Part shown: positions 1-6,666 of the stretch, piece after piece
How the letters are laid out: every line of letters begins with the position of its first letter
Position numbering within the stretch: the stretch's first letter is position 1
Assembly: GCA_013815405.1 (NCBI GenBank)
Contig: JACDGF010000074.1
Span: forward strand, 1-8,448
Reading direction: 5' to 3'
Origin: Caulobacteraceae bacterium
GTDB lineage: Bacteria > Pseudomonadota > Alphaproteobacteria > Caulobacterales > Caulobacteraceae
Length of the DNA: 8,448 nt
Notes under the pieces: model-generated
What the model was told of the DNA's origin: nothing
The model's database searches: none
What the model saw: the letters and a program-made list of their open reading frames with translations, nothing else
Made by a program: the position numbers and the translations under genes

Positions 1-2408
1 GGGGTCATCTTGACGAAATAGCTCATCGGCACCGGGCCTTGCGGGGTGGTGATCTTCAGCCGGTCGAAGGCGGCGATGTTGCGCGCCTCCGGCGGAAAGC
101 GGACGCGGATGTCCAGCTCGTCCTGGGCGTCGACCGGGCGGAACTTGCCCGCCAGCACGCCGTCGGTGACGAACTGGATCGCCTGGCCGACCGTCTCGAC
201 GTCGACCCCGTAGCGCCCCGCCGCGATGCGGTCGACGCTGAAGTTCCACTCGATCCCGGGCGAGGTGCGGGTGTCTTCCAGCTCGATGATCTGGGGATCG
301 GCGGCGAGCTTGGCGCGGACCAGGTCCGCGGCCTTGCCCAAGGCTTCCGGATCCTGGCCGCGCAGTTCGACCTGGACGTCCTTGCCCACCGGCGGGCCGC
401 CCTGGGGAAGGCGCAGCTCGGTCAGCACGCCGGGGGTCTCGCCCAGCCGCTTGCGGACGATTTCGACGATGTCGCGCCCGGTCAGACGCAGGGCCTTCTC
501 GGCCTTGAAGTCGACGAATTCCATCTGGATGCGGCCGATGGCGTCGTTGGGCGGGCTGGAATTGCCAAAGCCCCCCGAACCGGTGCGCGTGCCCGACCGG
601 GTGTAGACCGACTTGACGCCCGGGATCCCGGCGAGCCGGCCCTCGACCTTGGCGACCAGGGCGTCCTGAGCCTGGACCGACAGATTGCCGCGGGCCTTGA
701 CGTAGACGGTGGCGGTGTCGGGATCCTGGTCGAGGAAGAAGAGCACCTTGTGGGGCTGGACGGCGAACAGGCCGACGATCACCCCGACGGTGACCATCGC
801 CGCGCCGGTGACGATCCAGGGGTGGCGGCCGGCCCGGTCGACGGACCGGGCGTACCAGCCCATGAACCCCTTCATCGAGCGAGGATCGCCGTGTTCGGAT
901 TTCTCGATCTCCGCCAGGTGCTCGAGATCCACGCCCTGCTTGCGGCCGGCCAGGGAGCCCAGCGCCGGGGTGACGATCAGGGCCACGAAGATCGATGCCC
1001 CCAGGACGAAGAACAGGGTGAGCGGCAGGAAGCTCATAAACTTGCCGGCGATGGAGTTCCAGAACATGAACGGCACGAAGGCGCTCAAGGTGGTCAGGGT
1101 GCCGTTGACCACCGGCCAGAACATCCGCTTGCCGGCGGCGGCGAAGGCCCCGGCCTTGTCCATGCCCTCGGCCATCTTGCGGTCGGCGTATTCGACCACC
1201 ACGATCCCGCCGTCGACCAGGATGCCGACCGCCAGGACGAGGCCGAACATCACCATCTGGTTGAGGGTGATCCCCAGCCTCTGCAGCATCAGAAAGGCGA
1301 GCATGAAGCATACCGGGATCGCCGCGCCGACCATCAGGCCCTGGCGGACGCCCAGGGTCATGATGATGATCAGCATCACCAGCAGGGTGGCGGTGATCAG
1401 GCCCGATTCGAGAATGGTCAGGGTGTGGTCGATGAACTCGCTCTCGTCGAAGGTGTAGTCGGCGTGGATGGTGGCGGGCCAACGCTTCTGGTCCGCCGCG
1501 ACCACCCCCTTGACCGCCGCCACCGTGTCCAGGACGTTCGAGCCCGGCCGCTTGACCACCTCCACGGTGAAGGCGGGCTGGCCGTTGAAGCGGCTGATGT
1601 AGGTGGGCTCCTTGAAGGTGCGGTGGACCCCGCCGATGTCCCCGACGGTGACCACCTTGTCGCCCGCGGTCTTGATCGGCAGGCGCAGGATGTCGTCGGG
1701 GCTCTCGACCACGCCGGGCAGCTTGACCGCGAAGGTCCCCTGGCGGGTGATCAGGTCGCCGGCCGGGACCAGCTGGTTGTTACGGCCGATGACGCCGGAA
1801 AGCTCCGTGGTGCTCACGCCGTAGGCTTCCATCCGCAGGGGATCGACGTTGACTTCCAGGACCTCGTCGCGGCCCCCCGAGACCTCGGCGCGCAGGACGC
1901 CGGGCAGGGTCTCCAGATGCTCCTTCAGCGCCCGGGCGGTGGCGTAGAGGGCGCGCTCCGGCGCCGCCCCGAACAGGGCGATCCCGATCGAGGGCTCGTC
2001 GCTGATGTTGGCTTCCTCGATGATCGGGGGCAAGGCGTCCGGCGGGAACCGCCCCCGCGCCAGGTCGACCTTGGCGCGGACGTCCTCCAGCACCTTGTTC
2101 TTGTCGAAATTGACTTCGAACTCCAGGACGATCACCGCCGTGCCGCCATAGGCCCGGGCGTTCATCTCCTTGAGGCCCTGGATGGACTGGAGCTCGCGCT
2201 CCAGGGGCCGGACCAGCAGGCGCTCGGAGTCCTCCGGGCTGACCCCCGGATAGGGGACCACGACCGAGATGAACGGCACGGTGATGTCCGGCTGCGCCTC
2301 CCTTGGGAGGGTCACATAGGAGTAGAGGCCGAAGAGGCTCAGGACCAGGGTGACCGCCAGGAGAACCTTGCGGCGCTTGATGGCGCCGTCGATGAGCGCG
2401 CTGATCAT
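1..2408 (-). CDS. RND efflux transporter permease (HAE1/AcrB-type), C-terminus missing at window edge
   Basis: Inner-membrane proton-driven pump subunit of a tripartite efflux system. Reading leftward from ATG at 2408, 802 codons stay open to the window edge; the family is usually about 1,020-1,050 residues, so roughly the last quarter lies outside. The start reads MISALIDGAIKRRKVLLAV, followed by TM1 (about 13-30) and the family motif LPREAQPDI. The first porter region follows (e.g. PYPGVSPEDSE, VRAKVDLARGRFP). TM2-TM4 come around 335-405 with LAVGILVDGGIVVVEYADRK, then TM5/6 (VVNGTLTTLSAFVPF), TM7 and the start of the second periplasmic half. TM4 carries one Asp (D399) where AcrB has the pair D407-D408; the second position is Gly400. 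The start codon overlaps the adaptor stop as ATGA, so the two genes are translationally coupled. Family assignment is very secure. The substrate cannot be told, and no outer-membrane factor is visible. Confidence 0.96.
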   Translation of the reverse strand, partial: MISALIDGAIKRRKVLLAVTLVLSLFGLYSYVTLPREAQPDITVPFISVVVPYPGVSPEDSERLLVRPLERELQSIQGLKEMNARAYGGTAVIVLEFEVNFDKNKVLEDVRAKVDLARGRFPPDALPPIIEEANISDEPSIGIALFGAAPERALYATARALKEHLETLPGVLRAEVSGGRDEVLEVNVDPLRMEAYGVSTTELSGVIGRNNQLVPAGDLITRQGTFAVKLPGVVESPDDILRLPIKTAGDKVVTVGDIGGVHRTFKEPTYISRFNGQPAFTVEVVKRPGSNVLDTVAAVKGVVAADQKRWPATIHADYTFDESEFIDHTLTILESGLITATLLVMLIIIMTLGVRQGLMVGAAIPVCFMLAFLMLQRLGITLNQMVMFGLVLAVGILVDGGIVVVEYADRKMAEGMDKAGAFAAAGKRMFWPVVNGTLTTLSAFVPFMFWNSIAGKFMSFLPLTLFFVLGASIFVALIVTPALGSLAGRKQGVDLEHLAEIEKSEHGDPRSMKGFMGWYARSVDRAGRHPWIVTGAAMVTVGVIVGLFAVQPHKVLFFLDQDPDTATVYVKARGNLSVQAQDALVAKVEGRLAGIPGVKSVYTRSGTRTGSGGFGNSSPPNDAIGRIQMEFVDFKAEKALRLTGRDIVEIVRKRLGETPGVLTELRLPQGGPPVGKDVQVELRGQDPEALGKAADLVRAKLAADPQIIELEDTRTSPGIEWNFSVDRIAAGRYGVDVETVGQAIQFVTDGVLAGKFRPVDAQDELDIRVRFPPEARNIAAFDRLKITTPQGPVPMSYFVKMT

Positions 2409-3499
2409 GCGCCCGCCGCCAATCCGGGGCCGGTCGCGACCCTCACCCTCTGGCCCTCGGAGACATAGGACTGGCCGACGGTGATCACCCGGGTGTCGCC
2501 GTGCAGCCCGCTGATCCAGACGCCGCGCGCCGTCTCCTCCAGCACCGTGACCGGGGCGAAGGCGACCACACCGCCGGGGCCGACATAGCGCACGCCCTGG
2601 CGGCCGGCCGCGTCCAGGACCAGGGTCGAGACCGGGACGAAGTGGGCCGCGCCGACGCCCGCCCCGATCCGCACGTCCGCCGACAGGCCCGAAGCGGCCC
2701 GGCCGCCGCGATTGGCCGCCGTCACCTCGACCCGGTAGGTGCGGGTGGTGGGATCGGCGTCATGGGCCGCGAAGCGCACCCGCCCGCCGATGACCTCTCC
2801 GGACACCAGCTTGGCCGTGGCCCCGGCGCCGACCCGGATCTTGCCGACATCCGTCTCCGGCACGTCGCCCACCACCAGCAGGGGATCCAGCTCGATCATC
2901 GTGCCGCACGACTGGCCGGGCGCCAGATAGGTCCCGACCTCGGCGTCGCGATGGTCGAACACGCCGGCGAAGGGCGCGACGATGTTCACTTGGCGCAGGG
3001 CCACCTGGGCCTGGCGCAGGGTGGCGGACGCGGCATCGAGGTCGGCCTGGTCGGTGAGCACCTGCGTCTTGGAGCGGAAGCCGCGGGAGGCCAGGCTGGC
3101 CGACGCCTGCATCTTGAGTTTCTTGGCCTCGAGATTGGCCCGCATCTCGTCGAGCGCCGCGGCGCGGGCGTCCACCGCCAGGCGGCACAGCACCGTGCCG
3201 GCGCGCACGAACCGGCCCTGGAGGATCGGGGCGGCGGCCACCACCCCGGCGGTCTCCGAGCGCACCACCACCGTCCGCGCCGCCTGGGTGCGCCCGCGGA
3301 AGGCGACGGTGTAGTCGTGGCGGGCCTCGGGGGTGTCGCTGACCTGGACCAGGGGCAGGGCGCCCGCGCTCGCCGCGGCGGCCTTGGCCTGGGCTTGCGC
3401 CGCCTTGTCGCCAAGGCCCAGCAGGGGGCGCACCAGCAGATAGGCGAAGATCGCCGCGACGATCACCGCGACCACGACGTAGGACGGCCTGAAGCGCAT
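2405..3499 (-). CDS. RND efflux periplasmic adaptor (membrane fusion protein, HlyD/AcrA family)
   Basis: Links the inner-membrane permease to an outer-membrane channel. From the chosen ATG (3499) the protein is 364 residues, a normal adaptor length. An N-terminal membrane anchor spans about 7-28 (YVVVAVIVAAIFAYLLVRPL) with no lipobox Cys. The first barrel-sandwich/lipoyl half is about 78-110 (VRSETAGVV...GTVLCRL) and the alpha-hairpin about 112-170, with ASLASRGFRSKTQV at its turn. The second lipoyl half, NIVAPFAGVFDHRDAEVG, spans about 172-189, followed by beta-barrel and membrane-proximal domains to the C-terminus. The stop overlaps the permease ATG (ATGA). The frame is open further upstream, with other ATGs at 3568, 3613 and 3736. 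I prefer 3499 because it puts the anchor at the extreme N-terminus and has AAAAGG just upstream, though that site is only 2 bases from ATG. The 3736 start would overlap gloA. Family is certain; the start is moderately so. Confidence 0.94.
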   Translation of the reverse strand: MRFRPSYVVVAVIVAAIFAYLLVRPLLGLGDKAAQAQAKAAAASAGALPLVQVSDTPEARHDYTVAFRGRTQAARTVVVRSETAGVVAAAPILQGRFVRAGTVLCRLAVDARAAALDEMRANLEAKKLKMQASASLASRGFRSKTQVLTDQADLDAASATLRQAQVALRQVNIVAPFAGVFDHRDAEVGTYLAPGQSCGTMIELDPLLVVGDVPETDVGKIRVGAGATAKLVSGEVIGGRVRFAAHDADPTTRTYRVEVTAANRGGRAASGLSADVRIGAGVGAAHFVPVSTLVLDAAGRQGVRYVGPGGVVAFAPVTVLEETARGVWISGLHGDTRVITVGQSYVSEGQRVRVATGPGLAAGA

Positions 3500-3656
3500 T
3501 GCCTTTTGAAGAGCCTCGGTGCGCGGGGGCGCCGCCTGAGCCGGGGCGCCCTTGGCGCCACGTCCCATCCGCGCCGATTGAACGGGACGGGGTTTTGCGG
3601 CCAAAGCCGCCATGGGAGCAAATGAAAACGCGGACAGGTTGGGGGCTTTGGACGCC

Positions 3657-3683
3657 CTGACGTTTGGGCGGGATCGCGCTACA
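3657..3683 (+). promoter_or_regulatory. Candidate promoter for gloA
   Basis: CTGACG (3657-3662) and GCTACA (3678-3683) are separated by 15 bases and sit about 40 bases before the gloA start. They resemble the housekeeping promoter pattern known for Caulobacter (TTGACG then GCTAnAwC). The region also encodes the optional N-terminal extension of the adaptor on the other strand. Sequence resemblance only; low confidence. Confidence 0.25.
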
Positions 3684-3721
3684 AGATGTCCGTCGGCGCT
3701 TGGCGAAACCGGAGAGACCTC

Positions 3722-4162
3722 ATGCGATACCTCCACACCATGGTGCGGGTCACCGACCTGGAGCGGGCGCTCGACTTCTATTGCGCCAGGCTCGGCCTGG
3801 AGGAGGTGTCCAGGATCGAGAGCGCCGCCGGGCGCTTCTCACTGGTGTTCCTGGCCGCGCCCGCCGACGTCGAGACGGCCAAGGCGCGGCGCGCCCCGAC
3901 CGTCGAGCTGACCTGGAATTGGGACAAGGAGGACTACGCCGGGGGGCGCAACTTCGGCCACCTTGCCTATGAAGTCGACGACATCTACGCGACCTGCGGC
4001 CGATTGAGGGACGGCGGGGTGACGATCAACCGGCCGCCCCGGGACGGTCACATGGCCTTCGTCCGCTCGCCCGAGGGGATTTCGATCGAACTGCTGCAGA
4101 AGGGGCCGGCGCTGGCGCCCGTCGAGCCGTGGGCCTCGATGGCCAATGTCGGCGCCTGGTGA
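3722..4162 (+). CDS. gloA: Glyoxalase I (lactoylglutathione lyase)
   Basis: Isomerises the hemithioacetal of methylglyoxal and glutathione to S-lactoylglutathione in cytosolic methylglyoxal detoxification. The 146-residue protein fits the compact bacterial GloA family (about 135 residues in E. coli) and begins [20 protein letters not shown], very like E. coli GloA (MRLLHTMLRV...). All four metal ligands expected from E. coli GloA (H5, E56, H74, E122) have counterparts: H5, E62 (VELTWNW), H80 (FGHLAYEV) and E123 (ISIELLQKG). Lengthwise it is a single VOC module pair. ATG 3722 is chosen over the in-frame ATG at 3686 because GGAGAG lies 5 bases before it and it places the ligand His at position 5. 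It is divergent from the efflux operon and convergent with the RcnB-family gene. Nothing links it functionally to either neighbour. Confidence 0.96.
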   Translation: MRYLHTMVRVTDLERALDFYCARLGLEEVSRIESAAGRFSLVFLAAPADVETAKARRAPTVELTWNWDKEDYAGGRNFGHLAYEVDDIYATCGRLRDGGVTINRPPRDGHMAFVRSPEGISIELLQKGPALAPVEPWASMANVGAW

Positions 4163-4179
4163 CGGGCCGCGGCGGACTC

Positions 4180-4213
4180 AAAAAAAGGGGCTCCCCGGCC
4201 GAGGCCGGGGAGC
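4180..4213 (-). terminator. Intrinsic terminator of the RcnB-family gene
   Basis: A perfect 10-bp stem (4191-4200 with 4203-4212, plus a G-C pair at 4190/4213) with a very small loop. On the minus strand it is followed by CCCC and a run of seven T (4180-4186 read in reverse). It lies just after the stop of the minus-strand gene ending at 4221. On the plus strand no T-run follows the hairpin, so for gloA, which ends 27 bases before the stem, it would be weak at best. Confidence 0.88.
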
Positions 4214-4220
4214 GGAGCGC

Positions 4221-4781
4221 CTAGTAGATGTCGGACACGACTTGGGTGATCAGGCCGGTGGCCAGGGACATCAACACGATGTTGTTGTCCAGATAGACGT
4301 AGCGGTAGCCATAGGGCGCCGGTGACAGGCCGTAGAAGAACGGATCGCTCACATAGAACCGGCGATAGGCCACCGGCACGCGGCCCCCGACCCGCCAGCG
4401 GAAGCCGGCGTAGCGCGGATCGATGCGGACATAGCCGAAACCCGGTCGGAACCAGAATCCGGCGCGCCGGCCGTTGAAGCCGCGGAAATCCGCCCGGCCA
4501 CGCCACCAGTCGTGGTTGTTGCGGTCCCACCGGCCCCGCGCGTCCTGGCGGTTGTCGATCGCCCTGGCGCGGTCGTGGGCCTGTTCCTGACGGTTGTCGC
4601 GCCGGTTGTCGTTCCGGTTGTCGTTCCGGTCGCCGTTGTTCCTGTCCCCCTGGCGATCCTGGATGGCGGCGGCGCGGTCGTGGGCCTTTTCCTGGCGGTT
4701 GTCCCGCTGGTCTTGGGCGAAACTCGCGGCGGGCATCGCCAGGGAGGCGAGCGCCGACGCGGTCAGTAGAAGTTTCTTCAT
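4221..4781 (-). CDS. RcnB-family exported protein
   Basis: Secreted protein of 186 residues. A Sec signal peptide MKKLLLTASALASLAMPAAS-FAQ is predicted with cleavage about after residue 22-23. Next comes an Asn/Asp/Arg/Gln-rich, highly charged linker (24-90), then an aromatic and Arg-rich region (91-145). The C-terminal block YGLSPAPYGYRYVYLDNNIV...SLATGLITQVV (150-182) is the hallmark of the RcnB family (Pfam PF11776). E. coli RcnB is a periplasmic protein involved in nickel/cobalt homeostasis; whether that role holds here is unknown, and no RcnA efflux gene is nearby. There are no Cys and only a few His, so direct metal binding is not evident. The ATG at 4781 is chosen over one at 4889 because it begins a textbook signal peptide and has GGAGA 8 bases upstream. 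The linker contains a duplicated segment (see repeats). It stands alone with its own terminator. Confidence 0.85.
   Translation of the reverse strand: MKKLLLTASALASLAMPAASFAQDQRDNRQEKAHDRAAAIQDRQGDRNNGDRNDNRNDNRRDNRQEQAHDRARAIDNRQDARGRWDRNNHDWWRGRADFRGFNGRRAGFWFRPGFGYVRIDPRYAGFRWRVGGRVPVAYRRFYVSDPFFYGLSPAPYGYRYVYLDNNIVLMSLATGLITQVVSDIY
4566..4687 (-). repeat. In-frame duplicated segment inside the RcnB-family linker
   Basis: The 17-base string ggcgcggtcgtgggcct occurs at 4566-4582 and 4671-4687, 105 bases (35 codons) apart. It forms the core of a longer peptide duplication: DNRQEKAHDRAAAIQDRQ (residues 27-44) and DNRQEQAHDRARAIDNRQ (62-79). The spacing keeps the reading frame. Confidence 0.85.
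4604..4627 (-). repeat. 12-bp minisatellite (two units) in the same linker
   Basis: The unit ggttgtcgttcc is perfectly repeated at 4604-4615 and 4616-4627, with a partial third unit after it. It encodes the tetrapeptide repeat (R)NDNRNDNR. Copy-number change would be in frame (four residues per unit). Confidence 0.85.
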
Positions 4782-4952
4782 GGATTTAGTCTCCGATGTG
4801 GGAAGCGGATCAATGTCGACCGCAACCGCCGCACAATGCGCGGTGGGCCATGAACCGACACTGAACGCGCCTGGCCGGCGTTTGTTCATCCAAAGGCCAC
4901 GAAGCGCCTTATTTTGGGCGGGGTAACCCGGAGCTGACTGTTTTTAGCCGCC

Positions 4953-5393
4953 TCACGCCACGCCGGGGTTGAGGAACTGGTGGATCGCCTGGACGACCAC
5001 TGGGCCTTCGCCGACGCCCGAGGCGACCCGCTTGACCGAGCCGGAGCGGACATCCCCCACGGCGAAGACGCCGGCCCTGGTCGTCGCGAAGGGCGAGGCG
5101 AGCGCCTTGCCGTCCTCGCCCTTGCCGGTCTGGACGAAGCCCTTGGCGTCCAGGGTCAGGCGCCCGTCGAGCCATTCGGTGTTGGGCTCGGCCCCGATCA
5201 TCAGGAAGAGGTTGGCGATCGGGCGCCGCTCGCTCGCGCCGGACTTGTGGTCGGTGAAGGTGACGGCGCGAAGATAGCCGTCGCCCTCCAGGGCCGTCAC
5301 TCCTCGCTCAGGCGCGGAAGGGTCTGCGCCTCCCGCGCATAGGGATCGCTCGGGTCGAGCTCCGGCTCGCTGGGGGATCTGCGCCTCGGGCAT
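4953..5393 (-). pseudogene. Internally deleted thioredoxin-reductase-like flavoprotein (probably once cNMP-binding domain plus reductase)
   Basis: The open frame is 146 codons, but only its ends look like protein. Residues 32-146 are the C-terminal part of a TrxB-like FAD/NAD(P) oxidoreductase: VTALEGDGYLRAVTF, LFLMIGAEPNTEWL, LDAKGFVQTG, PFATTRAGVFAVGDVRSGSVKRVA and GEGPVVVQAIHQFL. The FAD GxGxxG, the redox CxxC and the NAD(P)-binding fold are absent. Residues 1-7 (MPEAQIP) have a good upstream AGGA. Residues 8-31 are nonsense in this frame, but one base over, 5371-5300 reads ...DPYAREAQTLPRLSEE. I recall that as the N-terminal signature of reductases carrying an N-terminal cyclic-nucleotide-binding-like domain (about 550 residues). 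So most of the middle is deleted, with the junction near 5300. Whether the product is made is unknown; it could not act as a reductase. Confidence 0.85.
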
Positions 5394-5479
5394 GGCGCGA
5401 TCCTAGATCGACCATCCGGGGTTGGCGAGCCGATCGCCCGGGCGCGGTGGCGTTTCGCGCTTTGCCCTTCGGCTGGGTC

Positions 5480-5508
5480 TTGCCATATGGCTTTATATCA
5501 TGTATTTC
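5480..5508 (+). promoter_or_regulatory. Candidate promoter/operator of the toxin-antitoxin operon
   Basis: This is an AT-rich island in otherwise GC-rich DNA just before the antitoxin. TTGCCA (5480-5485) resembles a -35 element; TGTATT at 5501-5506 (15-base spacer) or TATTTC at 5503-5508 (17-base spacer) could be the -10. The perfect 10-bp palindrome GCCATATGGC (5482-5491) overlaps the -35, the position expected for an operator bound by the Xre-type antitoxin. Antitoxin autorepression is the rule for this family; the exact elements here are inferred. Confidence 0.45.
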
Positions 5509-5531
5509 GCGCCAGATGACAGGAGATGTCC

Positions 5532-5945
5532 ATGACGGCGCTCACCCGGGTCGATACCGAAGCAAGCCCCTTTTCGCCCGGCCCGCTCTCGGACGCCGAG
5601 GGCGCCGCGATGTTCCGGGCGGCGCTCAACCTTTTTCGGCTCTGGGGGGTCACCGACGATCAGGCGGCGAGGCTGCTCGACCTGCCCGGGCGGACCTTCG
5701 CGCGATGGAAGGCGGGAGATCCTGGCCGGATCGGCCGCGACGGCAAGGCGCGCCTGTCGAACTTGATGGGGATCCACAAGGCCTTGAGGATCATCTTCCA
5801 GGAGGGGCCGCGCGGCTACGCCTGGATCAAGGCGCCGAACGAGGCCTTCGGCGAACGCTCGGCCCTCGAGGTGATGCTGGGCGGCGAGATGACCGACCTG
5901 ATGCGCGTGCGCCGCTACCTCGACGCGGAGCGCGGCGGCTGGTGA
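5532..5945 (+). CDS. xre: Xre/MbcA/ParS-type antitoxin of a RES toxin-antitoxin pair
   Basis: Antitoxin of 137 residues that should bind and neutralise the RES toxin encoded next, and repress its own promoter. The N-terminal half is an Xre-like helix-turn-helix (about 22-65: [38 protein letters not shown] shape, key segment [20 protein letters not shown]). The C-terminal part matches the MbcA/ParS/Xre toxin-binding domain (formerly DUF2384, PF09722): [20 protein letters not shown], then [20 protein letters not shown] to the end, the tail that in the family covers the toxin active site. The start at 5532 is preferred to the in-frame ATG at 5526 because AGGAG (5521-5525) touches 5526 but is spaced 6 bases from 5532. 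The last bases overlap the toxin start as GTGA. Confidence 0.92.
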   Translation: MTALTRVDTEASPFSPGPLSDAEGAAMFRAALNLFRLWGVTDDQAARLLDLPGRTFARWKAGDPGRIGRDGKARLSNLMGIHKALRIIFQEGPRGYAWIKAPNEAFGERSALEVMLGGEMTDLMRVRRYLDAERGGW

Positions 5946-6655
5946 TCGATCCGGCCAAGATCGCTTCGACCCGGGTCGAATGGCCCGGCGCCCGCCGGAT
6001 CATCCGCAGCCGGTTCCCACCCGCCGACCTGTTCGACGACATCGCCGAGCCCGAGGACTGGCCGCTCCTGGCCGCCGCCGAGCAGAAGACCAACCCTCGG
6101 CTGATGGAGGCCCTGGGCGCCCTCGACCTGATCCCCCCAGGCCGCCGCGTCGTCGGGCCCGGGGCAGCCTATCTCATGGCGCCGTTCACCCACGTCAGCC
6201 CCGACCGGCCGAGCCGGTTCTCCGACGGGACCCATGGCGTTCTCTACCTCGCCGAGCATTTCGAGACGGCGCTGTTCGAAACCGTCCACCACCACGGCCG
6301 CTTCATGGCGCGCACGGGCGAGCCGCCCGGCTGGACGTCGCGGTTTCGCGAGCTGATCATGGACCTCGAGGCGACCCTGCACGATCTGCGCGCCGGCGGC
6401 CCCGCCGTCGCGCCAGCGCTCGATCCGGACAGCTGGTCGCGATCCCAGGCGCTGGGGGCGGCCCTGCGCGCGGCCGGGTCGGACGGCGTCGCCTATCCCA
6501 GCCCGCGCCACGGTGGCGGCGATTGCGCCGGGCTGTTCTACCCCGACCTCGCCCGCAACCCGCGCCAGGGCCGCCTCCTCGACTATCACTGGACCGGCAA
6601 AACCGTCGACCTCTACCGCGACGCGAGCGACGGCGCGGTCTTCCGGATCGCCTAG
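5942..6655 (+). CDS. res: RES-domain toxin (probable NAD+-degrading enzyme)
   Basis: Toxin of 237 residues with GTG start overlapping the antitoxin stop (GTGA). Characterised RES toxins (e.g. MbcT, Res) hydrolyse or phosphorolyse NAD+, stopping growth. This belongs to a long RES subgroup: the N-terminal extension ([37 protein letters not shown]) precedes the core. The core carries the name-giving residues: Arg in [16 protein letters not shown] (R92, with Y102), Glu in [12 protein letters not shown] (E108/E113) and Ser in [19 protein letters not shown] (S187). The end, [14 protein letters not shown]...VFRI, is also typical. No frameshift or stop, so it appears active. The frame is open far upstream (from 5447), but that part overlaps the antitoxin and is not coding. 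Which NAD+ chemistry applies cannot be told from sequence. Confidence 0.93.
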   Translation: MIDPAKIASTRVEWPGARRIIRSRFPPADLFDDIAEPEDWPLLAAAEQKTNPRLMEALGALDLIPPGRRVVGPGAAYLMAPFTHVSPDRPSRFSDGTHGVLYLAEHFETALFETVHHHGRFMARTGEPPGWTSRFRELIMDLEATLHDLRAGGPAVAPALDPDSWSRSQALGAALRAAGSDGVAYPSPRHGGGDCAGLFYPDLARNPRQGRLLDYHWTGKTVDLYRDASDGAVFRIA

Positions 6656-6666
6656 GGCCGCCGCGA

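Noticed and set aside
39..2468. Very long plus-strand open frame (809 codons) across the efflux permease
   Set aside because: It is antisense to a permease with unmistakable RND motifs. Its product is Asp/Gly/His/Arg/Gln-rich with no recognisable fold, as expected when GC-rich codons are read from the opposite strand.
3597..3610. Small hairpin (gcggc-caaa-gccgc) between the adaptor and gloA
   Set aside because: The stem is only 5 bp and has T's before rather than after it on the plus strand and A's after it on the minus strand, so it is not a terminator for either gene.
2501..3625. Plus-strand open frame of 374 codons opposite the adaptor
   Set aside because: Same antisense artefact; the minus strand encodes a complete, well-ordered adaptor.
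5398..5410. Inverted repeat CGATC-CTA-GATCG at the ribosome-binding site of the broken reductase
   Set aside because: Short, isolated and attached to a dead gene; such GATC palindromes are common and no second copy is near the other genes.
5447..5941. Upstream extension of the RES toxin frame
   Set aside because: It overlaps the antitoxin gene in another frame, has no family similarity, and the GTG at 5942 overlapping the antitoxin stop is the expected start.
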